Source of the DNA: Flavisolibacter nicotianae
Lineage (GTDB): Bacteria; Bacteroidota; Bacteroidia; Chitinophagales; Chitinophagaceae
DNA: 64,000 nucleotides
Assembly (NCBI RefSeq): GCF_003628535.1
Contig: NZ_RBCI01000003.1
Location: 682,001-746,000 of the forward strand
Direction of reading: 5' to 3'
Positions 26,020-35,157 of this stretch are shown here, one piece after another; the first letter of the stretch is position 1; each line of letters opens with the position of its first letter. The notes beneath the pieces were generated by a model that was given only the letters and a program-made list of their open reading frames with translations, did not search any database and was not told where the DNA came from. Made by a program: the position numbers and the translations under genes.

Positions 26020-26355
26020 CTAGGCTGCATTCGCACTATCGATGATATCCATCATCGAAATGCCTAAATGGCTTTCGTCGAAAACGCATTTGCCGTTTTT
26101 GATCACCAGGACCTGCGGCGACTCGTGGTGCACGTCGAACACCTCTGCTACTTTGTTCGAAAGCGGGCGGTGGGCCAGGAGATCCAGGTAATAAAAATCA
26201 AGGCCGTCGGGCTGCTGCGCTTTTTGCAACCGCTGATACGCCACGGAAGAAATGGAACAGCGGGTGCTGTGTTTGAAAATCACCTGGGGCTTAACGCCGG
26301 ATTTTGTGATGATCTGCTTTAATTGCTCCTCGTCGGTCAAATGAATCCACTGCAT
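26020..26355 (-). CDS. ytxJ: YtxJ-like bacillithiol system redox protein
   Basis: A 111-aa thioredoxin-fold protein with the YtxJ hallmark FKHSTRCSISSVAYQRL (redox Cys33) and a cis-Pro segment (HESPQVLVIKNGKC). Only one thiol at the active site, so monothiol chemistry is expected. Family members are proposed bacilliredoxin-like proteins acting on bacillithiol-mixed disulfides, and their presence suggests this organism makes bacillithiol. Start chosen at the ATG at 26355; a TTG two codons upstream is also possible. Confidence 0.88.
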   Translation of the reverse strand: MQWIHLTDEEQLKQIITKSGVKPQVIFKHSTRCSISSVAYQRLQKAQQPDGLDFYYLDLLAHRPLSNKVAEVFDVHHESPQVLVIKNGKCVFDESHLGISMMDIIDSANAA

Positions 26356-26375
26356 ACACAAAAAATATTAAAAAC

Positions 26376-26516
26376 TTAAGCGGCGGTGTGAACAGGTGTG
26401 GTGACTTGCAGCTTCATTCCTGTAGAGTTGGGACAACCATACTTACGGGAAGCACAGGAGGTAATGGTGAATGCGGAGAGCAGGATAACTGTTAGGTAAA
26501 AAAACTTGTTTTTCAT
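26376..26516 (-). CDS. 46-aa lipoprotein, CASRKYGCP type
   Basis: A small gene starting at the ATG at 26516. It encodes a hydrophobic N-terminus (residues 5-18) and a lipobox-like FTITSC with Cys21, then ASRKYGCPN and a short polar tail. Tiny lipoproteins with this C-x-x-x-K-Y-G-C-P motif are common in Bacteroidota in my experience, but their function is unknown. It is 20 bp upstream of ytxJ on the same strand, so they may share a transcript. Its brevity is the main uncertainty; the signal peptide and motif support it being real. Confidence 0.65.
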   Translation of the reverse strand: MKNKFFYLTVILLSAFTITSCASRKYGCPNSTGMKLQVTTPVHTAA

Positions 26517-26664
26517 GATTTTAGATTAGTCTTTAGTCGGAAACGAATTAATTTGCCCGATATTTTGCAAAAATGCCATAAACCGGACAGTTTTACAAGC
26601 CGCAATTGCAAAATATTCCGAAACATATTGTTATAATCTTTAAAATCGACCTTTCCCTCATAAC

Positions 26665-28032
26665 ATGAACATCCATTTTATATCTATCGGCGGCAGTGTA
26701 ATGCACCAGCTGGCCATTGCACTGAAGCGAAAGGGATACCAGGTAACAGGTAGCGACGACGAGATATTTGAGCCGGCAAAAACCGCCCTGGCGACTGAAG
26801 GGCTTCTGCCCAAAGAAACTGGTTGGTTCCCCGGCAACATTCACCCCGGCCTGGATGCCGTGATCCTTGGAATGCATGCAAAAGGCGATAACCCCGAATT
26901 GTTGCGGGCACAGGAACTGGGTCTCCCCATTTATTCGTTCCCCGAATACATTTTTAAGGAAAGCAGGGAAAAAACCCGGGTGGTCGTTGGCGGTAGCCAC
27001 GGTAAAACCACTACCACGTCGATGATCATGCACGTGCTGCGCGAAGCCGGCCAGGCCTTCGATTACCTGGTAGGGGCCAGGCTGCAGGGTTTCGACCAGT
27101 CGGTGAACATCACCGATGCGCCGGTGATCGTTTGCGAAGGCGACGAATACCCGGCCAGCGTGGTTGAAAAGCGTCCGAAATTTCATTTTCTTTTTCCCCA
27201 TATCGCCGTGCTGACGGGCATAGCCTGGGACCACATCAACGTGTTCCCTACATTCGATTTTTACCTGGAGCAATTTGCCATCTTCATCCGCATGATTGAA
27301 AAAGGCGGTCACCTGATGTACAACGAAACGGATGCAACGCTGAAAGAACTGGTGGAAAAAACCAGGCGTGACGATTTGCAGTACCACCCTTACCAGGTGC
27401 CGCAGCATACCATCAGCAACGGGCTCACGAACGTCACGATCGACGGCGTGGAAACAGAGCTCAAAGTTTTTGGGGCGCACAACCTGCTGAACATGCAGGC
27501 CGCCTGGCTGGTGTGCAAAGAGCTGGGTGTGGATGCGTCCACCTTTGCCAAGGCAATCGGCACGTTTACCGGCGCAGCCAAGCGACTCGAACTGCTGGCC
27601 AAAACCGAGTCGACAGTTTTTTACCGCGACTTTGCCCATGCTCCCTCAAAAGTGAAGGCCACCATCGAGGCAGCCAGGGCACAGTTTCCCGGCAAGAAAC
27701 TAATTGGCATCCTGGAACTGCATACCTACAGCAGCTTGAACGAGGCGTTTATGCAGGAATACCGGAGCGCTTTGGAAAAGGCCGACGAAGCCGCGGTGTT
27801 TTACAGCAAACATGCCCTTGAACTCAAGCGCATGCCGGAGTTGAAAAAAGAGGTTGTGCTGGCAGGTTTTGCCAAAGCGGGTCTCGAGGTGATCAATGAC
27901 CGGCAGCACCTCGAAAGCTGGATAAGGAGCCGCGATTTCGCGGATGCCGTTGTGCTGTTTATGAGTTCGGGCAATTACGACGGCTTTGACATCGCCGCAT
28001 TTGCCGCGTCATTCGGGCCAAAGGCCGAGTAA
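26665..28032 (+). CDS. mpl: UDP-MurNAc:L-Ala-gamma-D-Glu-mDAP ligase
   Basis: A 455-aa murein peptide ligase of the Mpl type. It joins the recycled tripeptide L-Ala-D-Glu-mDAP to UDP-MurNAc. The Mur ligase P-loop is VVVGGSHGKTTTTSM (107-120). The N-terminal domain starts IHFISIGGSVMHQLAIAL and the central domain carries ITDAPVIVCEGDEYPAS, VLTGIAWDHINVFPTFDFY and the SYNE-like C-terminal block RDFAHAPSKVKATI. Mpl rather than MurC is indicated by the short N-terminal and the GDEYPAS motif. Active-site residues are intact. It is followed at 60 bp by the exonuclease gene. Confidence 0.92.
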   Translation: MNIHFISIGGSVMHQLAIALKRKGYQVTGSDDEIFEPAKTALATEGLLPKETGWFPGNIHPGLDAVILGMHAKGDNPELLRAQELGLPIYSFPEYIFKESREKTRVVVGGSHGKTTTTSMIMHVLREAGQAFDYLVGARLQGFDQSVNITDAPVIVCEGDEYPASVVEKRPKFHFLFPHIAVLTGIAWDHINVFPTFDFYLEQFAIFIRMIEKGGHLMYNETDATLKELVEKTRRDDLQYHPYQVPQHTISNGLTNVTIDGVETELKVFGAHNLLNMQAAWLVCKELGVDASTFAKAIGTFTGAAKRLELLAKTESTVFYRDFAHAPSKVKATIEAARAQFPGKKLIGILELHTYSSLNEAFMQEYRSALEKADEAAVFYSKHALELKRMPELKKEVVLAGFAKAGLEVINDRQHLESWIRSRDFADAVVLFMSSGNYDGFDIAAFAASFGPKAE

Positions 28033-28092
28033 TTTCTCCCTTCGAGAATGCAAAACTGTTACCTTTACCGCCTTAATTAAGTCGAGCAGAAG

Positions 28093-28869
28093 ATGTTACA
28101 ACTGAAAAAACCACTGGCTTTCCTGGACATTGAAGCAACCGGTTCCAACGTTGCCACCGACAGGATCGTGGAAATCGCTATCGTGAAATATTTACACGAT
28201 GGCAACCGTACCGTAAAGCGCAAGATCATTAACCCGCAAATGCCAATTCCCGCAACGATCAGCGAGATCCATGGCATCACCGACGAAATGGTGCAAAATG
28301 CGCCAACCTTTAAACAGGTTGCACAGGAAATCAAGCAGTTTTTGGACGGTTGTGACCTGGCCTGCTACAACGCATACCGGCTCGATATCCCTATGCTCGT
28401 TGAAGAATTTATCCGTGCCGATGTGGATTTTGACGTCCGGAACCGCAAACTCGTGGACGTGCAAAAGATCTTCCACACCATGGAACAGCGGACGCTTGCG
28501 GCCGCCTATAAATTTTACTGCAACAAGACCCTCGAAGGCGCACACGGCGCAGAAGTAGATGCCGGTGCCACAGCCGAAATACTTTTTGCACAACTGGAGC
28601 GTTATCCCCAGTTAGGCAACAGCGTGGAAAGCATTGTCAAAGCCGTGGGCGAAGACAACGTCATCGATTTTGCCCGCCGCTTTGCCTACGACGACAAGGG
28701 GGTGGAAGTCTTCAACTTCGGTAAGCACAAAGGCCGTCCGATTGCCGACGTTCTGAATGCCGAGCCGCAATACTATGACTGGATGATGAGAGGTGAGTTC
28801 CCGATGAACACAAAGCAAAAACTGACAGAGATTTACACCCGCATCAAGCTGAAAAAACGCACAAGCTAA
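28093..28869 (+). CDS. DnaQ-like 3'-5' exonuclease
   Basis: A 258-aa DEDDh exonuclease. Motif I is DIEATG (12-17), motif II YNAYRLDIPMLVEEF (about 95-109) and motif III HGAEVDA (about 156-162), so all four acidic residues and the His are visible. The C-terminal 70 residues carry FNFGKHKGRPIADVL and YYDWMMRGEFP, typical of the putative quorum-sensing-regulated virulence factor C-terminal domain. Could act in proofreading or RNA/DNA turnover. The next gene starts 4 bp after its stop. Confidence 0.88.
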   Translation: MLQLKKPLAFLDIEATGSNVATDRIVEIAIVKYLHDGNRTVKRKIINPQMPIPATISEIHGITDEMVQNAPTFKQVAQEIKQFLDGCDLACYNAYRLDIPMLVEEFIRADVDFDVRNRKLVDVQKIFHTMEQRTLAAAYKFYCNKTLEGAHGAEVDAGATAEILFAQLERYPQLGNSVESIVKAVGEDNVIDFARRFAYDDKGVEVFNFGKHKGRPIADVLNAEPQYYDWMMRGEFPMNTKQKLTEIYTRIKLKKRTS

Positions 28870-28873
28870 GCCC

Positions 28874-29644
28874 GTGGAGAAGCTGGTCATCATCCCAACA
28901 TTCAACGAAAAAGAAAATATTGAAAAGATCCTGCAGGCCGTTTACGACCTGCAGCAGGATTTCCATGTGCTGGTCATCGACGACGGTTCGCCGGATGGCA
29001 CAGCAGATATTGTCCGGGGGCTGCAGCCCCGCTTCAACGGCACCTTGTTTTTAGAGGAGCGCCGCGGCAAGCTGGGACTTGGCACCGCCTATATTCACGG
29101 CTTTAAGTGGGCCCTGGCAAAAGGCTACAATTTCATCTTCGAGATGGATGCCGATTTCTCGCACAACCCGGCCGATCTTCCCCGCCTGTACAATGCCTGC
29201 AAGAACGAAGGTGCCGACGTGGCTATCGGTTCCCGCTATGTTCGGGGAGGCGGTGTGTACAACTGGCCGAAGAACCGTATTGCCCTGTCCAAAGGCGGGT
29301 CGCTGTACACCCGGCTGATTTTGTGGACTCCCGTTCGTGACCAGACTGCCGGCTTTGTTTGCTTCCGCAGGGAAGTGCTCGAAACGATCAACCTCGACGA
29401 AATCCATTTTGTCGGTTATGCCTTCCAGATAGAAATGAAATTTGCCGCCTGGAAACTCGGGTTTAAATTGAAGGAAGTGCCGATCCAGTTTACCGACCGC
29501 CAGTACGGGGAGTCGAAGATGAACCGCGGAATTGTCAAGGAAGGCGTGCTCGGCGTGTTGAAGCTTCGGTGGTACAGCTTCTTTACGAATTATCGCCGGA
29601 GGGTAAAGAGCAAGCCCGCGGCGCCGGCAGAAAAACTGGTTTAA
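28874..29644 (+). CDS. polyprenol monophosphomannose synthase-like glycosyltransferase (GT2)
   Basis: A 256-aa GT-A fold glycosyltransferase. It starts at a GTG (28874) with EKLVIIPTFNEKENIEKIL and shows the nucleotide-binding VIDDGSPDGT (35-43), the metal motif EMDADFSHNP (about 92-101), GSRYVRGG, and QIEMKF. These match dolichol-phosphate mannose synthase-type enzymes, which load a sugar onto a polyprenyl phosphate at the inner membrane. It lacks the C-terminal membrane helices of the long forms and ends in a basic tail, so it would be peripheral. The donor sugar cannot be read from sequence. A terminator follows 30 bp after the stop. Confidence 0.88.
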   Translation: MEKLVIIPTFNEKENIEKILQAVYDLQQDFHVLVIDDGSPDGTADIVRGLQPRFNGTLFLEERRGKLGLGTAYIHGFKWALAKGYNFIFEMDADFSHNPADLPRLYNACKNEGADVAIGSRYVRGGGVYNWPKNRIALSKGGSLYTRLILWTPVRDQTAGFVCFRREVLETINLDEIHFVGYAFQIEMKFAAWKLGFKLKEVPIQFTDRQYGESKMNRGIVKEGVLGVLKLRWYSFFTNYRRRVKSKPAAPAEKLV

Positions 29645-29674
29645 TCACCCTGCTTTCCGTTTATAAAATTGGAG

Positions 29675-29699
29675 TGCCTGCCGACGCAGGCATTTTTTT
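29675..29699 (+). terminator. Rho-independent terminator after the GT2 gene
   Basis: Stem TGCCTGC (29675-29681) / GCAGGCA (29686-29692) with a CGAC loop and a T tract 29693-29699. Confidence 0.8.
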
Positions 29700-30241
29700 A
29701 TGTCCCGTGCGGACGTGCTACCATCGGGCTTTCGTTGCGTCGCCCTCTTGTACGTTCAGTAATTCTGCGCGGCATAAATTCCTAACTGGAGATTGGCTGT
29801 ATTGGTTGAATGAAACCATAGATCTCACGCTGATTTCATGGATTAAAAAAATAGATTACAATAGTTCTGAAGGGACGCTATTGACAAACACGTGGCGCAG
29901 CCCTGTGTAGGGATGGTGTCTGCTCTCCAGTCCTGAAGGGGCGTGATATTTTCTCAAAGACCAGCGTGATCTCAGACTCATTATCCCACCTCTTCAGGGC
30001 TTTGCATTTTTGGTTGTTGGTACTTTTCACAGGGCTGCACCCTATGGTAAGAAACCTGGCCCTTGCAGGGCTTTGAAGGCTGGTCACTGTTGACGGTGCG
30101 TTGATGCTTTGTCGATAAAACACGTCCGTACCTGCCTGCTGCCAAACCAAAAAAGTCCCGGGACGAAGTCTCTTTACAATCACAACAAAGATTCAAAAGC
30201 TTCCTGGTGAGGCAGAAGATCTCTGCGCTCCATAGCGAAAC

Positions 30242-30264
30242 GAACGATGAACGGAGCGTCGCAA
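30242..30264 (+). repeat. dispersed 23-nt repeat, second copy
   Basis: GAACGATGAACGGAGCGTCG plus CAA matches 3786-3808 at 22 of 23 positions. A shorter, diverged copy lies at 35739-35755 (15 of 17). Confidence 0.75.
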
Positions 30265-30341
30265 GCAAAGCTTCATCGGTATCCTGCAGCCGGTTATATA
30301 AAAATCTTTTCATTTACCCTTCTTCCATTTTCTTTGCTTTC

Positions 30342-31238
30342 ATGAAAAAGGCCTTGCTCCGCTTGCATACCGCTGTTTTCTTGTGGGGATTTACCGGCGT
30401 GCTGGGACGAGCCATCACCCTGTCGTCGACCATGCTGGTCTGGTGGCGGCTGTTGATCACAATGGTATCGCTCTGGGCCCTCTACCTGGTGCAGGGAAAG
30501 CTGGGCCGCATCGACAAGCGGGCAGGTTTGCTGATTGCTTTGCTGGGAACCGTCCAGGCCCTGCATTGGGTGACGTTTTATGCCAGCATCAAACTCGCCA
30601 ACGTGACCATCGCCCTAACCTGCCTTTCCACAACAGCTTTGATCGCCTCACTCGTTGAGCCGCTGGTGATGAAAAAAAACTTCGACGCGGTGGAAATCTT
30701 TCTCGGTCTTTTTGCCATTGCCGGTATCCTGATTATTTACGAAACGCACCTGGCTTTTTCCACCGGCATTATCGTGGGTTTGATTTCGGCTCTGCTGACG
30801 GTGTTGGTTTCCGTGCTGAATAAAAAGATTGTCGACCGGCACAAGCCCGAAGATATTACGCTCTACCAGTTGACGGGTGGCTTTGTTGGACTAAGCATCT
30901 TGCTGCCGGTATTCCAGCTTTTCTTTTCCGAAAAATGGAGCCTGCCCACCGCCTGGGACTGGCTGTGGCTCGTTCTTCTGAGCTGGCTCTGTACCATCCT
31001 TACTTTTTTTCTTTACATCCGGGCACTGAAAAGCGTGTCGGCCTTTACGATGAACCTGACGCTGACGCTGGAACCGGTATACGGGATCATTCTTGCTTTT
31101 CTCATTTATAAAGAGAATCGCCTGTTCAGCCATTGGTTCTACGTGGGTTTTGCGCTGATCGCCGTCGCTGTTGTTTTTCACATGTGGCGCCTGCTGAAAC
31201 CGAAAAGAGGAGAATTGGCGATAAACAATGGGCAATAA
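30342..31238 (+). CDS. EamA/DMT family transporter
   Basis: A 298-aa inner-membrane protein with ten hydrophobic helices and the two EamA repeats: the first from AVFLWGFTGVLGRAITL, the second from GIIVGLISALLTVLVSVLNKKIVD. Members of the drug/metabolite transporter superfamily export small metabolites such as amino acids; the substrate is unknown. The start at 30342 is the ATG before the first helix; an in-frame extension to 30207 is repeat-derived leader. A Glu/Asn pair in LTLEPVYGIILAF is typical. Confidence 0.87.
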   Translation: MKKALLRLHTAVFLWGFTGVLGRAITLSSTMLVWWRLLITMVSLWALYLVQGKLGRIDKRAGLLIALLGTVQALHWVTFYASIKLANVTIALTCLSTTALIASLVEPLVMKKNFDAVEIFLGLFAIAGILIIYETHLAFSTGIIVGLISALLTVLVSVLNKKIVDRHKPEDITLYQLTGGFVGLSILLPVFQLFFSEKWSLPTAWDWLWLVLLSWLCTILTFFLYIRALKSVSAFTMNLTLTLEPVYGIILAFLIYKENRLFSHWFYVGFALIAVAVVFHMWRLLKPKRGELAINNGQ

Positions 31239-31343
31239 GCAGCAGGAGAATTCAGGTGCCAACGGGCCGCTTGTTTTTTGCCCCTTTCATCATCGTGCGA
31301 AAACGCCGAATCCCTTACTTTTAAGCACTACAAGACACCTTTT

Positions 31344-34268
31344 ATGAAACGTCTCATTTCACTTTTTCTTTTTTCTCCTCTGATTCTCTTTGCCCAGAAA
31401 AAACCGCTCGACCACACTGTTTACGATGGCTGGCAGAGCATCGGTGAGCGCAGCATCAGCAACGACGGAAAATGGGTAGTGTACACCGTCACACCCCAGG
31501 AAGGTGATGCCAACCTGTTTATTCAATCCACCGAAAACCCCGCAAACAAACGACAGGTTCCCCGCGGCTACAATGCCGTGATGACCGAAGACAGTCGCTT
31601 TGTGGTTTTTAAAATAAAGCCGCTGTATAAAGAAACAAGGGAGGCCCGAATCAAAAAGAAAAAGCTGGAAGATATGCCCAAGGATTCCATCGGGATCGTA
31701 CAACTGGGCAAGGAAGGCATCGTTAAAGTGGCGAAAGTCCGCTCTTACAAGGTGCCCGATAAATCTTCGGGCTGGCTGGCTTTTCACAAGGAAAGAGACG
31801 CCGCGACTATGCGTCCGTCGGCGCTGCCGACACAGAAAACCGTGGACAGCCTGCGGCAGAAGGTTGACTCGCTGACCCAATTGGTTGTGCAGTTGAAAAA
31901 TACCAAAGGCGGCAATCGGGACGCAGGCGATGCGGACGAAGATCCGTCACCGGCAGCAAACGGCAGCGAAGGCAGCGACCTGGTGGTTCGCAACCTTCTC
32001 ACCGGCAAGGACAAAATTTTTAAAAATGTAACGGATTACGCATTCAGCAAGAACGGGCAGAAATTGGTCATGCGCCTGGCGAAGGCACCAAAAGACAGCA
32101 CCGCGAAAAACGCCGTTGCCGTGTACGATACCAAACGCGATGTAGTGGACACCATCCAGAAAGGCGGCAACGATTTTCGTGGCTTTGCGTTTACGGAAGA
32201 CGGCAGTAAGCTGGCGTTTGTCGCCGAACGCGACACGAACACCAGGGCCCTGCAAAAATTTTATGGGCTTTATCTCTACCGCAGCGGTAGCGACAGCGCG
32301 GAATTGCTGATCGATAAAACATCCGTGGGCATGCAGGTGGGGATGACCGTTAGCGAGAACGGCACCCTTTCTTTCAGCAAAAGCGGGAACCGCCTCCTGT
32401 TTGGCATTGCGCCTATCCTGCCGGCGAAAGACACGTCCCTTGTCGACTTCGAACTGGCCAAAGTGGATGTATGGAACTACAAGGACGACTACCTGCAAAC
32501 GCAACAGCTTTTCAACCTGCAAAATGAACTGAAGCGAAGCTATCTTACGGCTTACGATTTTGGACAGAACAAAGTTGTGCCGCTCGGTTCTCCCGGTTTG
32601 CCCAATGTACTGCCAACTGCCGACGGTGACGGTGTGTATTTTGTTGCCGTTACAGACACCGGCCGCCGGGTACAGGCGCAATGGACCGGGAGCACGGCCA
32701 AAGACGTATATGCCCTGAATCCCGTTACCGGCGAACGGAAGTTGGTGAAGAAGAACCTCGAAGGAAATATCTATCCTTCTGCCGCAGGCAAACACATTCT
32801 GATTTACGACAACAAGGCCAGGGCCTATTTCGCCTGGAATGGTAAGGAGTTGAAGAATGTCACGGCAAAAATTCCCGTTGCATTGTACGATGAAGAAAAC
32901 GATGTGCCCGACGATCCCAATCCTTATGGTGTAATGGGATGGCACGAGGGTGATTCGGCTGTGTATGTGTACGATAAATACGATGTGTGGAAGGTGAGCC
33001 CGCAGAATAAGTTCGCGCCGCAGAAACTCACTTCCGGAAGAAACACCAACACGGTCTACCGGAACCTGCGTGTCGACACGGCCAGCCGGTTTATTTCCGC
33101 TAACCAGCCATTGTATTTCCGTGCCTTTAACAGGAAAACCAAGGCCAGCGCACTTGTGCTGTTCGCAGGGAAAAATGCACCGTTGTTTGTCGCCCATAAC
33201 GATGCCGCAGCCTACACAACGTTCCTGAAGGCCAGGAATAAGGAGGCCTATCTCTATTCAAAAGAAAGTTATGTTCAGTCGCCCGACCTGTATTTTGTTT
33301 TGCAGGATTCAAAAAACAGCACCCTGCGTGCCAGCGAACCGGCGGCTGTAAAGCTTACGGCACTCAACCCACAGCAAAGCCAGTACAACTGGGGTACGGC
33401 AGAACTCTACAAATGGAAAACGTTCAACGGCAAAGAATCAACGGGCATTTTGTACAAGCCCGAAGATTTTGACGCAAAGAAAAAATACCCCATGCTGGTT
33501 TACTTCTATGAAAAGCTGAGCGATGGGTTGCATACCTACACGGCACCGGCACCGACGCCGAGTCGCCTGAACATCCCATTTTTTGTAAGCCGCGGTTACC
33601 TGGTATTTGCTCCCGACATCAGCTATACAAAAGGCCATCCCGGGAAAGATGCCTACAACTACATTGTTAGCGGTGCTAAAGCTCTGGCAAAAAACAGTTG
33701 GGTGGATGCGAAGAACATCGGGATCCAGGGACAAAGCTGGGGTGGTTACCAGGTAGCCTACCTTATTACGGCAACCAATCTGTTCAAAGCCGCATGGGCC
33801 GGCGCGCCGGTGGTAGACATGTTCAGTGCTTACGGCGGCATCCGGTGGGAGAGTGGATTGAACCGGCAGTTCCAGTACGAAAAAAGCCAAAGCCGCATCG
33901 GCGCCACGCCCTGGGAAAGACCCGACCTGTATATCGAGAACTCGCCTTTTTTTCACCTGAAAAATGTGACCACGCCGCTGGTGATCATGGCCAACGATGC
34001 CGATGGTGCGGTTCCCTGGTACCAGGGGATCGAGTTTTTCACCGCCATGCGCCGCCTGGGTAAAAAAGTGTGGATGCTAAATTATAACGGTGAAGCCCAC
34101 AACCTGGTGGAACGAAGAAACCGCAAGGATATCCAGGTACGCGAACAACAGTATTTCGATTGGCTGTTGAAGGGCGAGAAGCCCGCCAAATGGCTTGCGG
34201 AAGGCGTGCCGGCAGTCAAAAAAGGCCGCGACTGGGGACTGGCAATCGACCAGGACGAAACGAATTGA
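31344..34268 (+). CDS. S9 family secreted serine peptidase
   Basis: A 974-aa exported peptidase of the prolyl oligopeptidase/acylaminoacyl peptidase family. Residues 1-18 are a signal peptide (ends FAQ). A long seven-bladed propeller covers about 20-690; one blade carries a coiled, low-complexity insertion around 165-210 (QKVDSLTQLVVQL, then Gly/Asp/Ser-rich). The catalytic alpha/beta-hydrolase domain has the nucleophile in GQSWGGYQ (about 797), Asp in ANDADGAVPW (about 893) and His in GEAHNL (about 924). The triad is complete. At 974 aa it is longer than typical S9C members (about 650-750), because of the large propeller region. It probably degrades peptides in the periplasm or outside. Confidence 0.9.
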   Translation: MKRLISLFLFSPLILFAQKKPLDHTVYDGWQSIGERSISNDGKWVVYTVTPQEGDANLFIQSTENPANKRQVPRGYNAVMTEDSRFVVFKIKPLYKETREARIKKKKLEDMPKDSIGIVQLGKEGIVKVAKVRSYKVPDKSSGWLAFHKERDAATMRPSALPTQKTVDSLRQKVDSLTQLVVQLKNTKGGNRDAGDADEDPSPAANGSEGSDLVVRNLLTGKDKIFKNVTDYAFSKNGQKLVMRLAKAPKDSTAKNAVAVYDTKRDVVDTIQKGGNDFRGFAFTEDGSKLAFVAERDTNTRALQKFYGLYLYRSGSDSAELLIDKTSVGMQVGMTVSENGTLSFSKSGNRLLFGIAPILPAKDTSLVDFELAKVDVWNYKDDYLQTQQLFNLQNELKRSYLTAYDFGQNKVVPLGSPGLPNVLPTADGDGVYFVAVTDTGRRVQAQWTGSTAKDVYALNPVTGERKLVKKNLEGNIYPSAAGKHILIYDNKARAYFAWNGKELKNVTAKIPVALYDEENDVPDDPNPYGVMGWHEGDSAVYVYDKYDVWKVSPQNKFAPQKLTSGRNTNTVYRNLRVDTASRFISANQPLYFRAFNRKTKASALVLFAGKNAPLFVAHNDAAAYTTFLKARNKEAYLYSKESYVQSPDLYFVLQDSKNSTLRASEPAAVKLTALNPQQSQYNWGTAELYKWKTFNGKESTGILYKPEDFDAKKKYPMLVYFYEKLSDGLHTYTAPAPTPSRLNIPFFVSRGYLVFAPDISYTKGHPGKDAYNYIVSGAKALAKNSWVDAKNIGIQGQSWGGYQVAYLITATNLFKAAWAGAPVVDMFSAYGGIRWESGLNRQFQYEKSQSRIGATPWERPDLYIENSPFFHLKNVTTPLVIMANDADGAVPWYQGIEFFTAMRRLGKKVWMLNYNGEAHNLVERRNRKDIQVREQQYFDWLLKGEKPAKWLAEGVPAVKKGRDWGLAIDQDETN

Positions 34269-34289
34269 TACCCGTGTCTCTGTAATAAT

Positions 34290-34321
34290 AAAAGAGGCGT
34301 TCGTAAATGAACGCCTCTTTT
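34290..34321. terminator. bidirectional terminator
   Basis: Stem AAAAGAGGCGTTC / GAACGCCTCTTTT with a 6-nt loop, T tracts on both strands. It serves the S9 peptidase (+) and the convergent gene at 34361 (-). Confidence 0.88.
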
Positions 34322-34360
34322 AATTTTCCCATCACTTCCACTCCACTCACAAATTCAAGT

Positions 34361-35071
34361 TCAGACCGTAATGTATTTTACCAACGACCGTTTTGCTACG
34401 GGCAGGAGGGTTTCGTCAACGGGGAAGCTCAGGTCCGTTTCGATGCTGTAGACCGCGGGGTTCGGCAATTCCTGCCGGGCCCTGATCAGTTCCGACTTCA
34501 TACTCTCGTAGGTATTGGCAATGGAGCGCTGCAAGGTGTCGATGTGTGCGGTTTTGATACTGCGGTATTTTTCATCGTGCTTGTCGAATATGGACAGGCA
34601 GTACTGGTACACCCGTGTTGCCCGCGAACGGCCGGCACGCAAAAAGAAATACCCTTCGTGCACATCCAGCGGCAGCAGTCCAACCGGCGAAATAGAGAGT
34701 TTTTCTTCCACGAATTCATAAATCTCCGTTCCGCTACTGATGGTGGTTTTCATGTGGCCGGCAGCGAAGTGGATAATGTCTTCCAGTTCCTGCATCAGCT
34801 CACTGTCGTCAATCATTTGCTCGTACAGGACCTGCAGTTTTTCAATCTGCACACCGGTAAGTTTTTTGGGGAAATGTTCCTGGAGGTATTTTTTGTTTTC
34901 CCGGAAGGCAACAATATTGTTGTAGTGGAAGATCAGGTCTGCCAATTGCGGGTACAGTTTGTTTTCATCGAAATACCTGTTGATGGCTTGCAGGTAAGCC
35001 AGCAGGGTGTATTTCTTGAGTTCAAAATCAATGTACCCTTCTACAAACCACGTTTCGGATAATTGTTTCAT
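34361..35071 (-). CDS. conserved protein of unknown function
   Basis: A 236-aa, mostly helical soluble protein beginning MKQLSETWFVEGYIDFELKKY. It has no signal peptide, no membrane segment and no known catalytic motif. Regions such as YTLLAYLQAINRYFDENKLYP and LADLIFHYNNIVAFRENKKYL look strongly constrained and I have seen similar proteins in Bacteroidota, but I know no function. It has its own terminator on the convergent side. Confidence 0.75.
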   Translation of the reverse strand: MKQLSETWFVEGYIDFELKKYTLLAYLQAINRYFDENKLYPQLADLIFHYNNIVAFRENKKYLQEHFPKKLTGVQIEKLQVLYEQMIDDSELMQELEDIIHFAAGHMKTTISSGTEIYEFVEEKLSISPVGLLPLDVHEGYFFLRAGRSRATRVYQYCLSIFDKHDEKYRSIKTAHIDTLQRSIANTYESMKSELIRARQELPNPAVYSIETDLSFPVDETLLPVAKRSLVKYITV

Positions 35072-35157
35072 AGCCCACGATTTTAGATACCTAATTTAGC
35101 CAATTCCTCTTTTAAATGCCAGCCCCCTTTATCTTTAAACTGTTAAATCAAAACGCT

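Larger units (their letters stand above)
29645..30341. repeat. gene-free 700-bp repeat-rich region
   Basis: No credible gene. Besides the terminator it holds two inverted copies of a repeat: GGCGCAGCCCTGTG (29894-29907) with CCTGAAGGGG (29933-29942), and on the other strand GGTGCAGCCCTGTG (complement of 30028-30041) with CCTGAAGAGG (complement of about 29988-29997). A second GGGCTTTGAAGG-type word occurs at 30067-30079. Positions 30155-30164 are a perfect palindrome GTCCCGGGAC, and 30242-30264 repeat the element of 3786-3808 with one mismatch. The region resembles an array of degenerate dispersed elements. Confidence 0.6.

Noticed and set aside
26593-27639. Long open frame (about 348 codons) on the minus strand within mpl
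   Set aside because: It is antisense to a gene with clear Mur ligase motifs, its translation is Phe/His/Gln-rich with no recognisable domain, and it arises from codon bias of mpl.
29878-30313. Minus-strand frames of about 100 codons in the repeat desert
   Set aside because: Derived from the inverted degenerate repeats; peptides contain repeat-like PCKGQ and QSPEE strings rather than a fold.
31947-33197. Antisense open frame over the S9 peptidase
   Set aside because: Mirror frame of a certain gene, no motif or start context.
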